A DNA stretch of 39,143 bases from Flavobacterium sp. (GCF_025352425.1 NZ_JANXTI010000081.1:1-39143); one strand, 5' to 3'; shown: positions 15,799 through 24,543, counted from the stretch's first letter. A program made the numbers and translations. Notes: generated by a model from the sequence alone, not told the origin.

Positions 15799-15806
15799 TA
15801 TCTTTG
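15799..15806 (+). promoter_or_regulatory. -7 promoter box of the rRNA methyltransferase gene
   Basis: TATCTTTG, a full match to TAnnTTTG, is 20 bases before ATG 15827, implying a very short 5' leader. No clear -33 box is seen. Confidence 0.5.
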
Positions 15807-15826
15807 CGCGCTTATTTTTTTACATT

Positions 15827-17047
15827 ATGCGATTACATCGAAATTTAGTTTACACCACGATTGACTCTTTAAATGCTATCTTCAACGAAGGAGAATACGC
15901 TGATAAAGTAGTTGCCCGTGCATTGAAAAAAGACAAACGTTGGGGAAGTTCCGACCGAAAATTTGTTGCAGAAACTATCTATGAAGTCGTTCGTTGGAAA
16001 AGATTATATGCCGAAATTGCCGAAGTAAAAGAGCCTTTCAACCGCGACGATTTATGGAGAATGTTTGCCGTTTGGGCTGTATTACGAGGCTATCCGATTC
16101 CTGATTGGAAACAACTTGAAGGAACTCCGGAACGAAAAATAAAAGGAAGATTTGACGAACTTTCTAAAATCAGAAAAATGCGCGAATCTATTCCGGATTG
16201 GATGGATGAATTGGGAATTAAGGAATTGGGAGAAGCGCTTTGGACAAAAGAAATTGCTGCGCAAAACCAACCGGCAAAAGTCATTCTTCGCGTAAATACC
16301 TTAAAAACCACAAAAGAAAATCTTCATTCGCTTTTGATGGATTTAAACATTGAAACCGAATTTCTGAAAGACCAACCAGATGCATTGGTTCTGAAAGAAA
16401 GAGCAAATGTTTTTTTAACCGATGCTTTCAAGGAAGGAATGTTTGAAGTACAGGATGCCTCTTCTCAATTAGTAGCCGCTTTCTTAGACGTTCAACCGGG
16501 AATGAGAGTTGTTGATACTTGTGCCGGTGCCGGTGGAAAAACATTACACATGGCTTCCTTAATGCAAAATAAAGGACAATTAATTGCCATGGATTTGTAT
16601 GAAAGCAAACTCAAACAATTGAAATTAAGAGCCAAAAGAAACGGTGCCTTCAATATAGAATACAGAATAATTGACACGACCAAAGTAATTAAAAAACTAC
16701 ACGAAAAAGCAGACAGGGTATTAATTGACGCGCCGTGCAGCGGTTTAGGGGTTTTAAAAAGAAATCCCGATGCCAAGTGGAAACTGCAACCTGAATTTAT
16801 TGATAACATTAAAAAAGTACAGGCCGAAGTCTTAGAAAATTATTCCAAGATTGTGAAACCGGGCGGTAAATTGGTGTATGCAACCTGCTCCATCTTACCC
16901 TCTGAGAATCAGGAACAAATTAAACGTTTTTTAACAACCGAAATTGGAAAATCATTTACCTTTGTTAAGGAAACAAAAATCCTCGCGCAAGAAACTGGCT
17001 TTGATGGATTTTATATGGCATTATTAGAACGAAAAAAAGAAATATAA
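15827..17047 (+). CDS. rsmB: RsmB/NOP-type RNA m5C methyltransferase
   Basis: 406 residues. An N-terminal NusB-like helical domain (KKDKRWGSSDRKFVAETI, about 34-51) is followed by the RsmB-type catalytic fold. The SAM-binding motif VVDTCAGAGGKTLHMA is at 228-243; DAPCSGLGVLKRNPDAKW (301-318) holds Cys304 and YATCSILPSENQEQI (351-365) holds the catalytic Cys354. It methylates a cytosine in RNA, most likely C967 of 16S rRNA if it is the RsmB orthologue, but other NSUN-type specificities are possible. The C-terminus lacks the extra RNA-binding domain of some homologues. The nuclease gene follows after 8 bases, possibly in the same transcript. Confidence 0.88.
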   Translation: MRLHRNLVYTTIDSLNAIFNEGEYADKVVARALKKDKRWGSSDRKFVAETIYEVVRWKRLYAEIAEVKEPFNRDDLWRMFAVWAVLRGYPIPDWKQLEGTPERKIKGRFDELSKIRKMRESIPDWMDELGIKELGEALWTKEIAAQNQPAKVILRVNTLKTTKENLHSLLMDLNIETEFLKDQPDALVLKERANVFLTDAFKEGMFEVQDASSQLVAAFLDVQPGMRVVDTCAGAGGKTLHMASLMQNKGQLIAMDLYESKLKQLKLRAKRNGAFNIEYRIIDTTKVIKKLHEKADRVLIDAPCSGLGVLKRNPDAKWKLQPEFIDNIKKVQAEVLENYSKIVKPGGKLVYATCSILPSENQEQIKRFLTTEIGKSFTFVKETKILAQETGFDGFYMALLERKKEI

Positions 17048-17055
17048 AAATACAA

Positions 17056-18156
17056 ATGAAAAAAATACCTACTCTTTTATTATTATTAAACATCGCCATG
17101 GCTTTTTCGCAAAATGGTGCACCTGCCTCTCCTTATTACAATGGTTTTAATTGGAATTTAACGGGAGCCAATTTAAAAAATGCATTGGCTACAAAAATAA
17201 TAAATACACATACACACCAATTAGTCTATTCTCAAACAGACAACGCACTTGCTATTTTGGATTTGGATCCTGCAGATGCTAGCAACACCAATGTTTTATT
17301 GGTCTACGGCTTTAGCAGCAATTTATGTCCGGCAGCTTCCAGTGATGACAAGGACCACAGAAGAAGAGATGCAAGCATGCAGGACGACGGAACTTCCTCA
17401 CCTTGTCTCTATAACAGAGAGCATACCTTTCCAAAGGCGCTAGGAAATCCTGATTTGGGCACAATCGGGCCAGGTGCTGATTTACATCATTTAAGGGCGG
17501 CGGACAAAAAAAGAAATGCCGACAGAGACAATGACAAATTTTTTAATGGCTCAGGAAACTCTTTTGAATCAGGGCTAAACTGGTATCCGGGCGATGAATG
17601 GAAAGGAGATATTGCGCGTATGATGATGTATATGTACTTGAGATATGGTGATCAGTGCCTTCCAACAACTGTTGGTGTTGGAACACCGGTAGCATCTGAT
17701 GCTAATATGATTGATTTATTTTTACAATGGAATGCAGAAGATCCTGTTTCTCAGTTTGAAGACAATCGAAATACATATTTAGGAAATGCTTCAAACACAT
17801 ACGGACAAGGAAATAGAAATCCTTTTATCGACAATCCTTATCTGGCAACGGTAATTTGGGGCGGACAGGTAGCTCAAAATAGATGGCCAACTATTTTTCT
17901 GGCTGTACCGACATTTGATTTAGAAAATGCTATTGCTGTTTATCCTAATCCTTCTTCAAATGTTGTCAATATTTCTACAACAATTTCTCTTGAGGAAATT
18001 GATATCATTACAATAAACGGACAAATTTTACAGCAAATAAAGAATCCTATTATGGAAAGTAACACCTACACAATTAGCAATTTGCCTAAAGGATTTTATT
18101 TTTTAAAGTTATATTCTGAAACGAATTCGATTACCAAAAAAGTATTGATAAACTAG
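17056..18156 (+). CDS. secreted endonuclease I-family nuclease with T9SS tail
   Basis: 366 residues. Signal peptide TLLLLLNIAMAFSQ (about 5-19). Residues 20-280 are the endonuclease I fold: YNREHTFPKALG contains the active-site histidine, then GADLHHLRAADKKRN (about 143-157) and NADRDNDKFF. The family cuts DNA or RNA without sequence preference and uses a metal ion. The C-terminal 80 residues (VYPNPSSNVVNISTT followed by KGFYFLKLYSE) are a type IX sorting domain, so it is secreted and may help use extracellular DNA as a phosphate source. It lies directly behind the rRNA methyltransferase gene and ends at a strong terminator. Confidence 0.87.
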   Translation: MKKIPTLLLLLNIAMAFSQNGAPASPYYNGFNWNLTGANLKNALATKIINTHTHQLVYSQTDNALAILDLDPADASNTNVLLVYGFSSNLCPAASSDDKDHRRRDASMQDDGTSSPCLYNREHTFPKALGNPDLGTIGPGADLHHLRAADKKRNADRDNDKFFNGSGNSFESGLNWYPGDEWKGDIARMMMYMYLRYGDQCLPTTVGVGTPVASDANMIDLFLQWNAEDPVSQFEDNRNTYLGNASNTYGQGNRNPFIDNPYLATVIWGGQVAQNRWPTIFLAVPTFDLENAIAVYPNPSSNVVNISTTISLEEIDIITINGQILQQIKNPIMESNTYTISNLPKGFYFLKLYSETNSITKKVLIN

Positions 18157-18180
18157 ATTTACAACTTCAATGTATATAGT

Positions 18181-18209
18181 AAAACGCTGTTGAAATTCGA
18201 CAGCGTTTT
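18181..18209 (+). terminator. rho-independent terminator
   Basis: AAAACGCTGT (18181-18190), nine-base loop, ACAGCGTTTT (18200-18209), continuing as a run of T. It closes the endonuclease gene, 24 bases after the stop. Confidence 0.85.
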
Positions 18210-18351
18210 TTTTGTTTTAATAGAAAATTGAATCCGGTCGCTCTCGAAATCCCTTATAAATTGTGGATTTACTTCGAATTTTGATACGTCATTAGCATCT
18301 TTTTTAGTATCTTTCGCCCTCAAATGTGTAACCCTTAAAACATTTTACAAA

Positions 18352-20838
18352 ATGTTAGAAGAAAAGAATGATAACCTGCATGATGCAGATGGAAACGTAG
18401 CCGATGAATCACAAGAAGTGATGACATCTGAAAATGAAGAGATTCTTGTTGAAAATCAAGAAGAAAAAGAAGCAACTCCCGACATGAGCGTTAGCGAAAT
18501 GGTGGAGCAAACTGAACTTCCTGTTGCAGAAGCTGAGGAAGCTATCGCAGAAGGAGACTCAAGCGTCAGCGAACTGCCAGAGCAAACTGAAGTTACTGTT
18601 GATGAAGTTGAGGAACCTGTTGCAGATGTTGAGGCTGAAGTTGAAATCGCTGTTGATGAAGTTGAAGAAACTGTTGCAGAGGTTGAGGTTGAGGTCTCGG
18701 TTGATGAAGTTGAAGAACCTGCTGCAGATGTTGAGGCTGAAGTTGCTGTTGATGAGGTTGAAGAACCTGTTGCAGAGCCGATCGTTAGCGAACCAGCGGA
18801 GCAAACAGAAGTTACTGCACAAGAAAAAGTAGCGGTTTTAACTGAAGAGCTTACAGAAGACGAAATTGAAGTAGCTGCTGAAAAAGAAGCGCTTGTTAAA
18901 GAAACAGTGAAGCCTAAAGTCAAAACTGTTGCTAAATCAAAAAGTGTAACTGAAGTAGAAAATTCGAGCGATACCATTATCGAATTGACTGATGAACAGG
19001 TTGCCGATCACACTATGGCTTTTGACAGCGATGAGCAATCCGTAATTAGTGCTATCGAAGAAGTAAACGCAGAGGAAAGTGAAGACGAAACCTTGAAGGA
19101 ACGTCACGATATTCCAATGCTGGATTATGATACGCTTTCAATGGAGCAATTGGTTGAAGAACTAGGTCAATTAGTTATAGTCGAAAAACTCATGTCGGTT
19201 AAAGACCATGTCGAAGAAATAAAAAAATCATTCCTATCAAAATACCATCAATTTATTGACGAAAAGAAAGAAGAATTCAATGCTGAAAATCCGGATACTA
19301 ACGAAGATTTTCACTGTCACTTTCCTTTAAAGGCAAAATTTGACCAATTATACTCTCAATACAGAGACAAAAAAAACAATCATTTTCAAAGTTTACAAAA
19401 CAATCTAAAAGCGAATTTAGAAAATAGGCTGGCTATTGTAGACGAATTGAAAAACCTAATCCACAGTCAGGATAGCATTCCCGTTACCTTAAAGAAGTTT
19501 AACGACATCCGTGACCGATGGAAAGTTGCCGGTCCAATTCCGAAAGACAGATACAATCACGTATGGAACAATTATCACTTCCATTTAGAGAATTTCTATG
19601 ATGTACTTCACCTTGACAGGGAAATCCGCGATTTGGATTTTAAGCACAACTTGGTTCAAAAACTTAAAATTATTGAGCGTGTTGAGGAATTGGTAAATGA
19701 GGAAGATATCAACAAAGCGTTCCGTGAATTGCAGGATTTACACCGTATCTGGAAAGAGGATATTGGTCCTGTTTCAAGAGATAGCCGCGAGGAAATTTGG
19801 AACAGATTCAGCGAATTAACTAAACAAATGCACGACAAACGCGAAAGTTTATTTGAAAAACTTCGCGAAGGGGAAACTGAAAATCTGGCCAAGAAAAAAG
19901 AAATCATTGCCCAAATTGAAGTGTTAGCTCAGGAAAAAGTAAACTCACATGGCGCGTGGTCGGGTCAGGTTGAAAAAGTAGAAGCGCTGCGCAATCAGTT
20001 CTTTGGCGCTGGAAAAGTACCACCAGAGGTAACAGACCAAACCTGGACTGAATTCAAGAATGCGGTTAGAAGTTTCAATGTTTTGAAAAACTCTTTCTAT
20101 AAAGACATTAAAAAAGACCAAAACGATAACCTTTCTAAAAAGCAGGCATTAGTTGCCAAAGCACATGAACTGAAAGTCAATACCGATTTTGCTGCCACAA
20201 CACCAATGTTCAAGCAAATTCAGGAAGAGTGGAAAACTATTGGCCACGTGCCAAGAAAATTCTCTGAGAAACTTTGGGCTGATTTTAGGGCTGCGTGTAA
20301 CGAATACTTTGAAAAGCTTAAAGAGCAGAAAACAGAATTAAATGCCGAGGAAGTCGAAGCATTTGAAAAGAAGAAAGCCTATCTGGAAACTATAAAATCA
20401 TTTGATCTTATTGGTGAACACAAAGCCGACCTTGATGCCATAAAAGCACACATCGAAACCTGGAAAAGTTTTGGAAAAGTGCCTTTTGCACGCCGACACA
20501 TCGAAGGGAAGTTCAATAAAATCCTTGATGCCTTGTTCGAAAAATTAAGCTCAAGCAAAAAAGATAATGAATTGGTACGTTATGCTAATCGAATAGATAA
20601 TCTTTCAGGTGCTGATAATACCAGAAAATTAGACAACGAGAAAGTATTTATCATGCGCAAAATTGAAGAAGTACAAAGCAATCTTTTCCAATTGGAGAAT
20701 AACATTCAGTTCTTTGGGAGAGCGAAGGCTGATAATCCGATGGTAAAAGAAGTAATGGTTAATATCGAGAAACAAAAAGAAGAATTAGCCACTTGGAAAG
20801 AAAAGCTAAAACAACTTAGAAGTATCAAATCAGAATAA
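18352..20838 (+). CDS. DUF349 domain-containing protein
   Basis: 828 residues. The first 230 are acidic and low-complexity, with a recurring VDEVEEPVADVEAEV-like unit, and appear disordered. From about residue 265 the protein is helical and charged with several DUF349 repeats, recognisable by a conserved tryptophan: FNDIRDRWKVAGPIPKDRYN, LQDLHRIWKEDIGPVSRDSR and FKQIQEEWKTIGHVPRKF. DUF349 proteins in Bacteroidota are conserved but uncharacterised. The gene starts at ATG 18352 with a weak TATCTTTC box at 18308-18315 and a possible TTTTG -33 box 24 bases earlier. It has its own terminator, shared with pyrB from the other side. Confidence 0.85.
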   Translation: MLEEKNDNLHDADGNVADESQEVMTSENEEILVENQEEKEATPDMSVSEMVEQTELPVAEAEEAIAEGDSSVSELPEQTEVTVDEVEEPVADVEAEVEIAVDEVEETVAEVEVEVSVDEVEEPAADVEAEVAVDEVEEPVAEPIVSEPAEQTEVTAQEKVAVLTEELTEDEIEVAAEKEALVKETVKPKVKTVAKSKSVTEVENSSDTIIELTDEQVADHTMAFDSDEQSVISAIEEVNAEESEDETLKERHDIPMLDYDTLSMEQLVEELGQLVIVEKLMSVKDHVEEIKKSFLSKYHQFIDEKKEEFNAENPDTNEDFHCHFPLKAKFDQLYSQYRDKKNNHFQSLQNNLKANLENRLAIVDELKNLIHSQDSIPVTLKKFNDIRDRWKVAGPIPKDRYNHVWNNYHFHLENFYDVLHLDREIRDLDFKHNLVQKLKIIERVEELVNEEDINKAFRELQDLHRIWKEDIGPVSRDSREEIWNRFSELTKQMHDKRESLFEKLREGETENLAKKKEIIAQIEVLAQEKVNSHGAWSGQVEKVEALRNQFFGAGKVPPEVTDQTWTEFKNAVRSFNVLKNSFYKDIKKDQNDNLSKKQALVAKAHELKVNTDFAATTPMFKQIQEEWKTIGHVPRKFSEKLWADFRAACNEYFEKLKEQKTELNAEEVEAFEKKKAYLETIKSFDLIGEHKADLDAIKAHIETWKSFGKVPFARRHIEGKFNKILDALFEKLSSSKKDNELVRYANRIDNLSGADNTRKLDNEKVFIMRKIEEVQSNLFQLENNIQFFGRAKADNPMVKEVMVNIEKQKEELATWKEKLKQLRSIKSE

Positions 20839-20843
20839 AACAA

Positions 20844-20869
20844 AAAACCTCTCAATAACGAGAGGTTTT
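20844..20869. terminator. bidirectional terminator between DUF349 gene and pyrB
   Basis: AAAACCTCTC (20844-20853), loop AATAAC, GAGAGGTTTT (20860-20869), with T runs on both strands. It ends the + strand DUF349 gene and pyrB, whose stop is at 20871. Confidence 0.85.
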
Positions 20870-20870
20870 T

Positions 20871-21800
20871 TTATCGTTGTATTTTAGAAGCCAAAAGATA
20901 AATCACAGCCATACGTATGGCAACACCGTTTTCCACTTGCTCCAAAATAACAGATTGTTTAGAGTCAGCAACATCTGAAGTAATTTCTACTCCACGGTTT
21001 ATTGGTCCAGGATGCATAATAACAATTTCTTTGGATAAGGAATCCAACAGCTGTTTATCCACACCGTATTGTTGTGTATATTCACGTGTTGACGGAAAAT
21101 AATTCACATCCATCCGTTCGTTTTGCACACGAAGCATATTCGCCACATCGCACCACTCAAGTGCTTTTCGCAGGTTTGGCTCAACGGTTACACCAAGGCT
21201 TTCAATGTGTTTCGGAATCAAAGTTTTTGGGCCACACACTTTTACTTCAGCACCTTGCATTTGCAGTGCATAGATATTTGATAAGGCTACACGCGAGTGC
21301 AGAATATCACCCACAATGACCACCTTCGTGCCTCCTACTTCGCCCAATCTTTCTTTGATTGAATAACTGTCCAATAACGCTTGTGTTGGATGTTCGTGTG
21401 CTCCGTCTCCTGCGTTGATGATACTTGCCTTTACATGTTGCGAAAGGAAATAAGCCGCACCGGGATTTGCATGCCGCATAACAACCATATCAACCTTCAT
21501 CGAAAGGATATTGTTTACAGTATCAATCAGCGTTTCTCCTTTTTTTACTGAAGACTGCGCTGTTGAAAAACTAATTACATCAGCAGAAAGGCGTTTTTGC
21601 GCCAACTCAAAAGAAAGTTTCGTTCGTGTACTATTCTCAAAAAAGATGTTGGCAATGGTAATGTCCCGCAGCGAAGGCACCTTCTTTATAGGTCGATTGA
21701 TAACTTCCTTGAAATGGTCAGCCGTTTCAAATATCAAATCGATATCCTGTTTCTTAAGATATTTTATCCCTAATAAATGGTTGACTGATAGTTCCGACAT
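20871..21800 (-). CDS. pyrB: aspartate carbamoyltransferase catalytic subunit
   Basis: 309 residues, the normal length. The carbamoyl-phosphate motif FFENSTRTKLSFE (about 53-65), HPTQALLD (about 137-144) and the late HPGPINRGVE (about 267-276) are all present. It joins carbamoyl phosphate and aspartate in the second step of pyrimidine synthesis. The gene follows pyrR on the same strand after a 73-base purine-rich spacer (21801-21873, reading AAGAAGAAAGAGAATAAG on the minus strand) in which I see no attenuator. Confidence 0.96.
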   Translation of the reverse strand: MSELSVNHLLGIKYLKKQDIDLIFETADHFKEVINRPIKKVPSLRDITIANIFFENSTRTKLSFELAQKRLSADVISFSTAQSSVKKGETLIDTVNNILSMKVDMVVMRHANPGAAYFLSQHVKASIINAGDGAHEHPTQALLDSYSIKERLGEVGGTKVVIVGDILHSRVALSNIYALQMQGAEVKVCGPKTLIPKHIESLGVTVEPNLRKALEWCDVANMLRVQNERMDVNYFPSTREYTQQYGVDKQLLDSLSKEIVIMHPGPINRGVEITSDVADSKQSVILEQVENGVAIRMAVIYLLASKIQR

Positions 21801-21873
21801 TATTTATTGAATTGAATTTACTCTATATTCTATGTTCTTATTCTCTTTCTTCTTGCATCTTGTCTTTTGCTTC

Positions 21874-22407
21874 CTAACTCAAATAAACCGCATCCTCCCC
21901 ATCCTTCTCTTTCCAGCACACCTTCACATTCTCGTCGTTAATCACATCCACCTGCCTACCCCGATAATCAGGCTGTATGGGCAAATGGCGGCTGAATCGT
22001 CTGTCTATCAATACCAATAATTCTATTTCCGATGGTCTTCCAAAAGATTGTATGGCAGTTAGCGCTGCGCGAATGCTTCTTCCTGTAAAAAGTACATCGT
22101 CAATAAAGACAATTTTCTTGTCCTCTACAAGGAAATCGATTTGGGTTTTATTGGCTTCCAGTTGTTTTTCGCCACGACGGAAGTCATCACGAAAAAACGT
22201 AATGTCCAAAAAGCCAAGCGGAATATTTTTGATATTGTATTCGGTTTCTAAAATGGTCTTCAAACGTTCAGCAAGCGAAACACCGCGCGGCTGAATGCCT
22301 ATAAGCACGGATTTGGAAAAATCGAGATGATTTTCGATTAACTGACAAGCCAAACGATGGAGTATGATATTGACTTCTTTTGAAGTAAGCAATACTTTCT
22401 GACTCAT
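21874..22407 (-). CDS. pyrR: PyrR, bifunctional pyrimidine regulator / uracil phosphoribosyltransferase
   Basis: 177 residues. The phosphoribosyltransferase PRPP loop is VFIDDVLFTGRSIRAAL (100-116) and the N-terminus LIGIQPRGVSLAERL (35-49) carries the other conserved part. In Firmicutes PyrR binds pyr mRNA to control attenuation; in Bacteroidota it is often kept mainly as an enzyme and, as here, placed first with pyrB behind it. Its start ATG at 22407 is confirmed by the MSQKVLLTSKEVNIILHRLA N-terminus. A weak -7 box (TACTTTTA on the minus strand) lies at 22434-22427. Confidence 0.93.
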   Translation of the reverse strand: MSQKVLLTSKEVNIILHRLACQLIENHLDFSKSVLIGIQPRGVSLAERLKTILETEYNIKNIPLGFLDITFFRDDFRRGEKQLEANKTQIDFLVEDKKIVFIDDVLFTGRSIRAALTAIQSFGRPSEIELLVLIDRRFSRHLPIQPDYRGRQVDVINDENVKVCWKEKDGEDAVYLS

Positions 22408-22547
22408 GATAGTGTTGTTTGGGTTGTAAAAGTAGTATTTTTTCTTGAATTATAAATTATGAGTTAGAAGTTCTCCTATTCGCTTTATTTATTCTTATAA
22501 AAAAAAAATAACCTATTGTTCAAAAAAATGATACTTATGAACCAAAC

Positions 22548-22585
22548 AATTGTTGCGCAAGAACTGATGAATTGTTGCGCAACAA
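22548..22585. promoter_or_regulatory. two spaced palindromes, candidate operator
   Basis: AATTGTTGCGCAA occurs at 22548-22560 and 22570-22582, 22 bases apart, about two helical turns. The second is the perfect 14-base palindrome TTGTTGCGCAACAA (22572-22585). The spacing and symmetry suggest a dimeric regulator bound twice on one DNA face. It lies about 140 bases upstream of pyrR (minus strand). No regulator gene is adjacent, so the target is open. Confidence 0.35.
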
Positions 22586-22857
22586 AAAAAAATTACTAAG
22601 CAAGAAGTAACCAATCGTTAAGGAACAATTTGAGGCCTTGTATTTACTGGTGCTGCGGAGGATACAAAAGCGTTTTTAGACTCATCAGTAGCGACGGTTT
22701 TTGTAGGAAGAAAATAGCGTGCATGTGGTAATAATAGTTATATTTGAGAAACAAAAACATCAAACTATAAACTTGGCTTTGTGTTATATTATGGCAGGTT
22801 TATGGAAGTTTAAACCACGTATTTTAGCGAATAGTTGGTTTGATTCTAAAAAACCTG

Positions 22858-22985
22858 CCTATAAGTGGTTTCACACATAGCTGGCTTTATCTTTCTTAGT
22901 CGGAAAGTACAAAGTTAAATTTTCCTTATCTTTAGAACTAATTATAAAAAAGTCGCCACTGCGCAAAGCCACGGCACATTATAAG
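22858..22985 (+). repeat. attC-like hairpin element 5 (diverged)
   Basis: Begins CCTATAAGTGGTTTC and ends GGCACATTATAAG. Right arm GCCACTGCGCAAAGCCAC pairs imperfectly with the left GTGGTTTCACACATAGC. The five-base GGCAC is retained but the terminal GTT has become ATT, and the left AAC is lost. The centre keeps the TTATCTTTA box. It is 74 bases before the next gene. Confidence 0.5.
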
Positions 22986-23058
22986 ACCATTTCACCAAAA
23001 AGAACTAACAACTAAATTTGAAAAAAATTAACTTAAGTGAAATCTAAAAACTCAAAAA

Positions 23059-23481
23059 ATGAATTTTAAAAGTAGAAAAGATGTTTTGTTTTATGGTATT
23101 ATTTATGGTATTGCACTATTCATAATAACAATGGCTATTTTGGAAATAAATAAAAATGGGTTTGAACGTTATGGAATTTGGACATACATATTCTTTATTG
23201 CAGTCATTGGATTTATAATATGGACTCTTAATAGTACAAAGTATGTGTTGACAAACACATACTTAAATTATCAAAGCGGTTTTATTACCGGGAAAATCCA
23301 AATTGATTCTATACATACAATAATAAATGGAAAAACTATGTGGAGTGGTTTGAAACCAGCAACAGCAAGAAATGGTCTAATCATAAAGTATAATACGTAT
23401 GACGAAATCTATATAAGTCCAAAAACAAATGAAACTTTCGTCAGTGAAATTCTGAAACTCAATAAAATATTGAAGTTTTGA
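23059..23481 (+). CDS. PH-domain-like membrane protein
   Basis: 140 residues. Two N-terminal membrane helices (FYGIIYGIALFIITMAIL, about 11-28, and WTYIFFIAVIGFIIWTL, about 41-57) precede a small beta-rich domain with YVLTNTYLNYQSGFITGKI, TMWSGLKPATARNGLIIKY and EIYISPKTNETFVSEIL. This is the pattern of the bacterial PH-like domain bPH_6 (DUF1200) that follows membrane helices. The role is unknown. It lies between hairpin elements 5 and 6, on the + strand, with AT-rich codons like the first cassette block. Confidence 0.68.
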   Translation: MNFKSRKDVLFYGIIYGIALFIITMAILEINKNGFERYGIWTYIFFIAVIGFIIWTLNSTKYVLTNTYLNYQSGFITGKIQIDSIHTIINGKTMWSGLKPATARNGLIIKYNTYDEIYISPKTNETFVSEILKLNKILKF

Positions 23482-23552
23482 CCGTGTGATTTTGCGGAAT
23501 AAAAAAATTAAACCGTCTTTTAACAGCGCAAATACGCGGCACCTTGTAATGA
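23480..23552 (+). repeat. attC-like hairpin element 6 (decayed, partial)
   Basis: The right half is recognisable as AGCGCAAATACGCGGCAC followed by CTTGTAATG, matching the right arm and GGCAC bulge of the other copies. The left half (CCGTGTGATTTTGCGG) is short and the centre appears deleted. The overall assignment depends on the right arm. Confidence 0.4.
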
Positions 23553-23611
23553 TTGCCTTGAAATTGCAATTTTCATTTCAGCGATTGACAAATTTATAAA
23601 TAACAACTACT

Positions 23612-24379
23612 ATGGGTTCTAAATTAAATAATACCGAAGAAAAGCTGCTCAATAAAGTTCCTCAAGTAACATTGTTGTTTTGGGTTATAAAAGTATTGTG
23701 CACCACAGTAGGAGAAACTTTTGCTGATTACTTAAATGAAAACCTAGGTTTTGGATTAACCGGAACTTCAATAACAATGGGGGTGCTATTAGTTATTGCT
23801 ATGTTTTTCCAATTCAAAACAAAAAAATATATTCCTTTCGTTTATTGGATTACTGTAGTTTTTATAAGTGTTTTTGGTACATTAATTACCGATATTCTTA
23901 CTGATAATTTGGGGGTCCGATTAGAAACTAGTACAATTATTTTTAGTATTCTTCTACTTTTAACCTTTTCTATATGGTACTCTAGAGAAAAAACACTTTC
24001 TATACATTCCATTTTTACTAAAAGAAGGGAAGGATTTTATTGGCTTACCATTTTATTTACTTTTGCATTAGGTACTGCAGCTGGAGATTTAATGGCCGAA
24101 GGATTAAAGCTTGGATATTTAAACACAGGACTTATTATTGCTGCAACAATTGCAATTATTGTAATAGCACAGAAGTTAAAACTAAATTCTGTTCTTTCAT
24201 TTTGGATTATTTATATATTGACAAGACCATTAGGTGCGTCAATTGGAGACTATCTTTCGCAACCGATAAAGTATGGAGGTTTGGGTATAGGAGCCACGCT
24301 TACGAGTATACTATTTCTATTCGGAATTTTAGCAATAATACTGTATTTCACTTTCACCAAACGAGATGTTATTGTTTAA
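23612..24379 (+). CDS. COG4705-like membrane protein with four internal repeats
   Basis: 255 residues, eight predicted membrane helices in four repeated pairs. Each repeat has a polar turn G-x-x-x-x-D: WVIKVLCTTVGETFADYL, WITVVFISVFGTLITDIL, WLTILFTFALGTAAGDLM and WIIYILTRPLGASIGDYL, each followed by a glycine-containing stretch such as GFGLTGTS and GGLGIGAT. I recognise this as the uncharacterised COG4705 membrane family. The repeats suggest a transporter or channel with internal symmetry. It follows decayed element 6 and precedes a small ORF and a DUF1801 gene. Confidence 0.7.
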   Translation: MGSKLNNTEEKLLNKVPQVTLLFWVIKVLCTTVGETFADYLNENLGFGLTGTSITMGVLLVIAMFFQFKTKKYIPFVYWITVVFISVFGTLITDILTDNLGVRLETSTIIFSILLLLTFSIWYSREKTLSIHSIFTKRREGFYWLTILFTFALGTAAGDLMAEGLKLGYLNTGLIIAATIAIIVIAQKLKLNSVLSFWIIYILTRPLGASIGDYLSQPIKYGGLGIGATLTSILFLFGILAIILYFTFTKRDVIV

Positions 24380-24445
24380 TGGAAAAATTAGCGAAAACCT
24401 AAATGGCTGGGTTAGTTAGTAACACAATCTAAAAAATAAATAATT

Positions 24446-24526
24446 ATGATAACTACAATTCTACTTGTACTAACAGCCATTTTTGCCCTGTTTATAATTA
24501 CAGCGCACTTTGAAAAGCATTCTTGA
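24446..24526 (+). CDS. candidate 26-residue membrane peptide
   Basis: ATG 24446 to TGA 24526 encodes MITTILLVLTAIFALFIITA plus a charged tail HFEKHS. The single hydrophobic helix recalls KdpF-type small membrane peptides, but no Kdp genes are in view. It is not found by length-limited gene calling. The upstream A-rich leader AAAAAATAAATAATT has no clear Shine-Dalgarno, as is common in this group. It may be a real small protein or chance. Confidence 0.35.
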   Translation: MITTILLVLTAIFALFIITAHFEKHS

Positions 24527-24543
24527 AAATTAAACATAATAAC

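Larger units (their letters stand above)
22408..23058. other. 651-base intergenic region without a supported gene
   Basis: No open frame here reads as a protein. It contains a pair of palindromic GTTGCGCAAC sequences (22548-22583), a nine-base inverted repeat GGCAGGTTT / AAACCTGCC (22793-22801 and 22851-22859), and from 22858 a diverged copy of the hairpin element. The stretch 22629-22718 could read as a 29-codon fragment (GLVFTGAAEDTKAFLDSS...), too short to assign. It may be a scar of lost genes. Confidence 0.6.

Noticed and set aside
18456..18977. Long minus-strand frame opposite the DUF349 gene
   Set aside because: It arises from the repetitive acidic coding region and consists of serine/threonine low complexity without start context.
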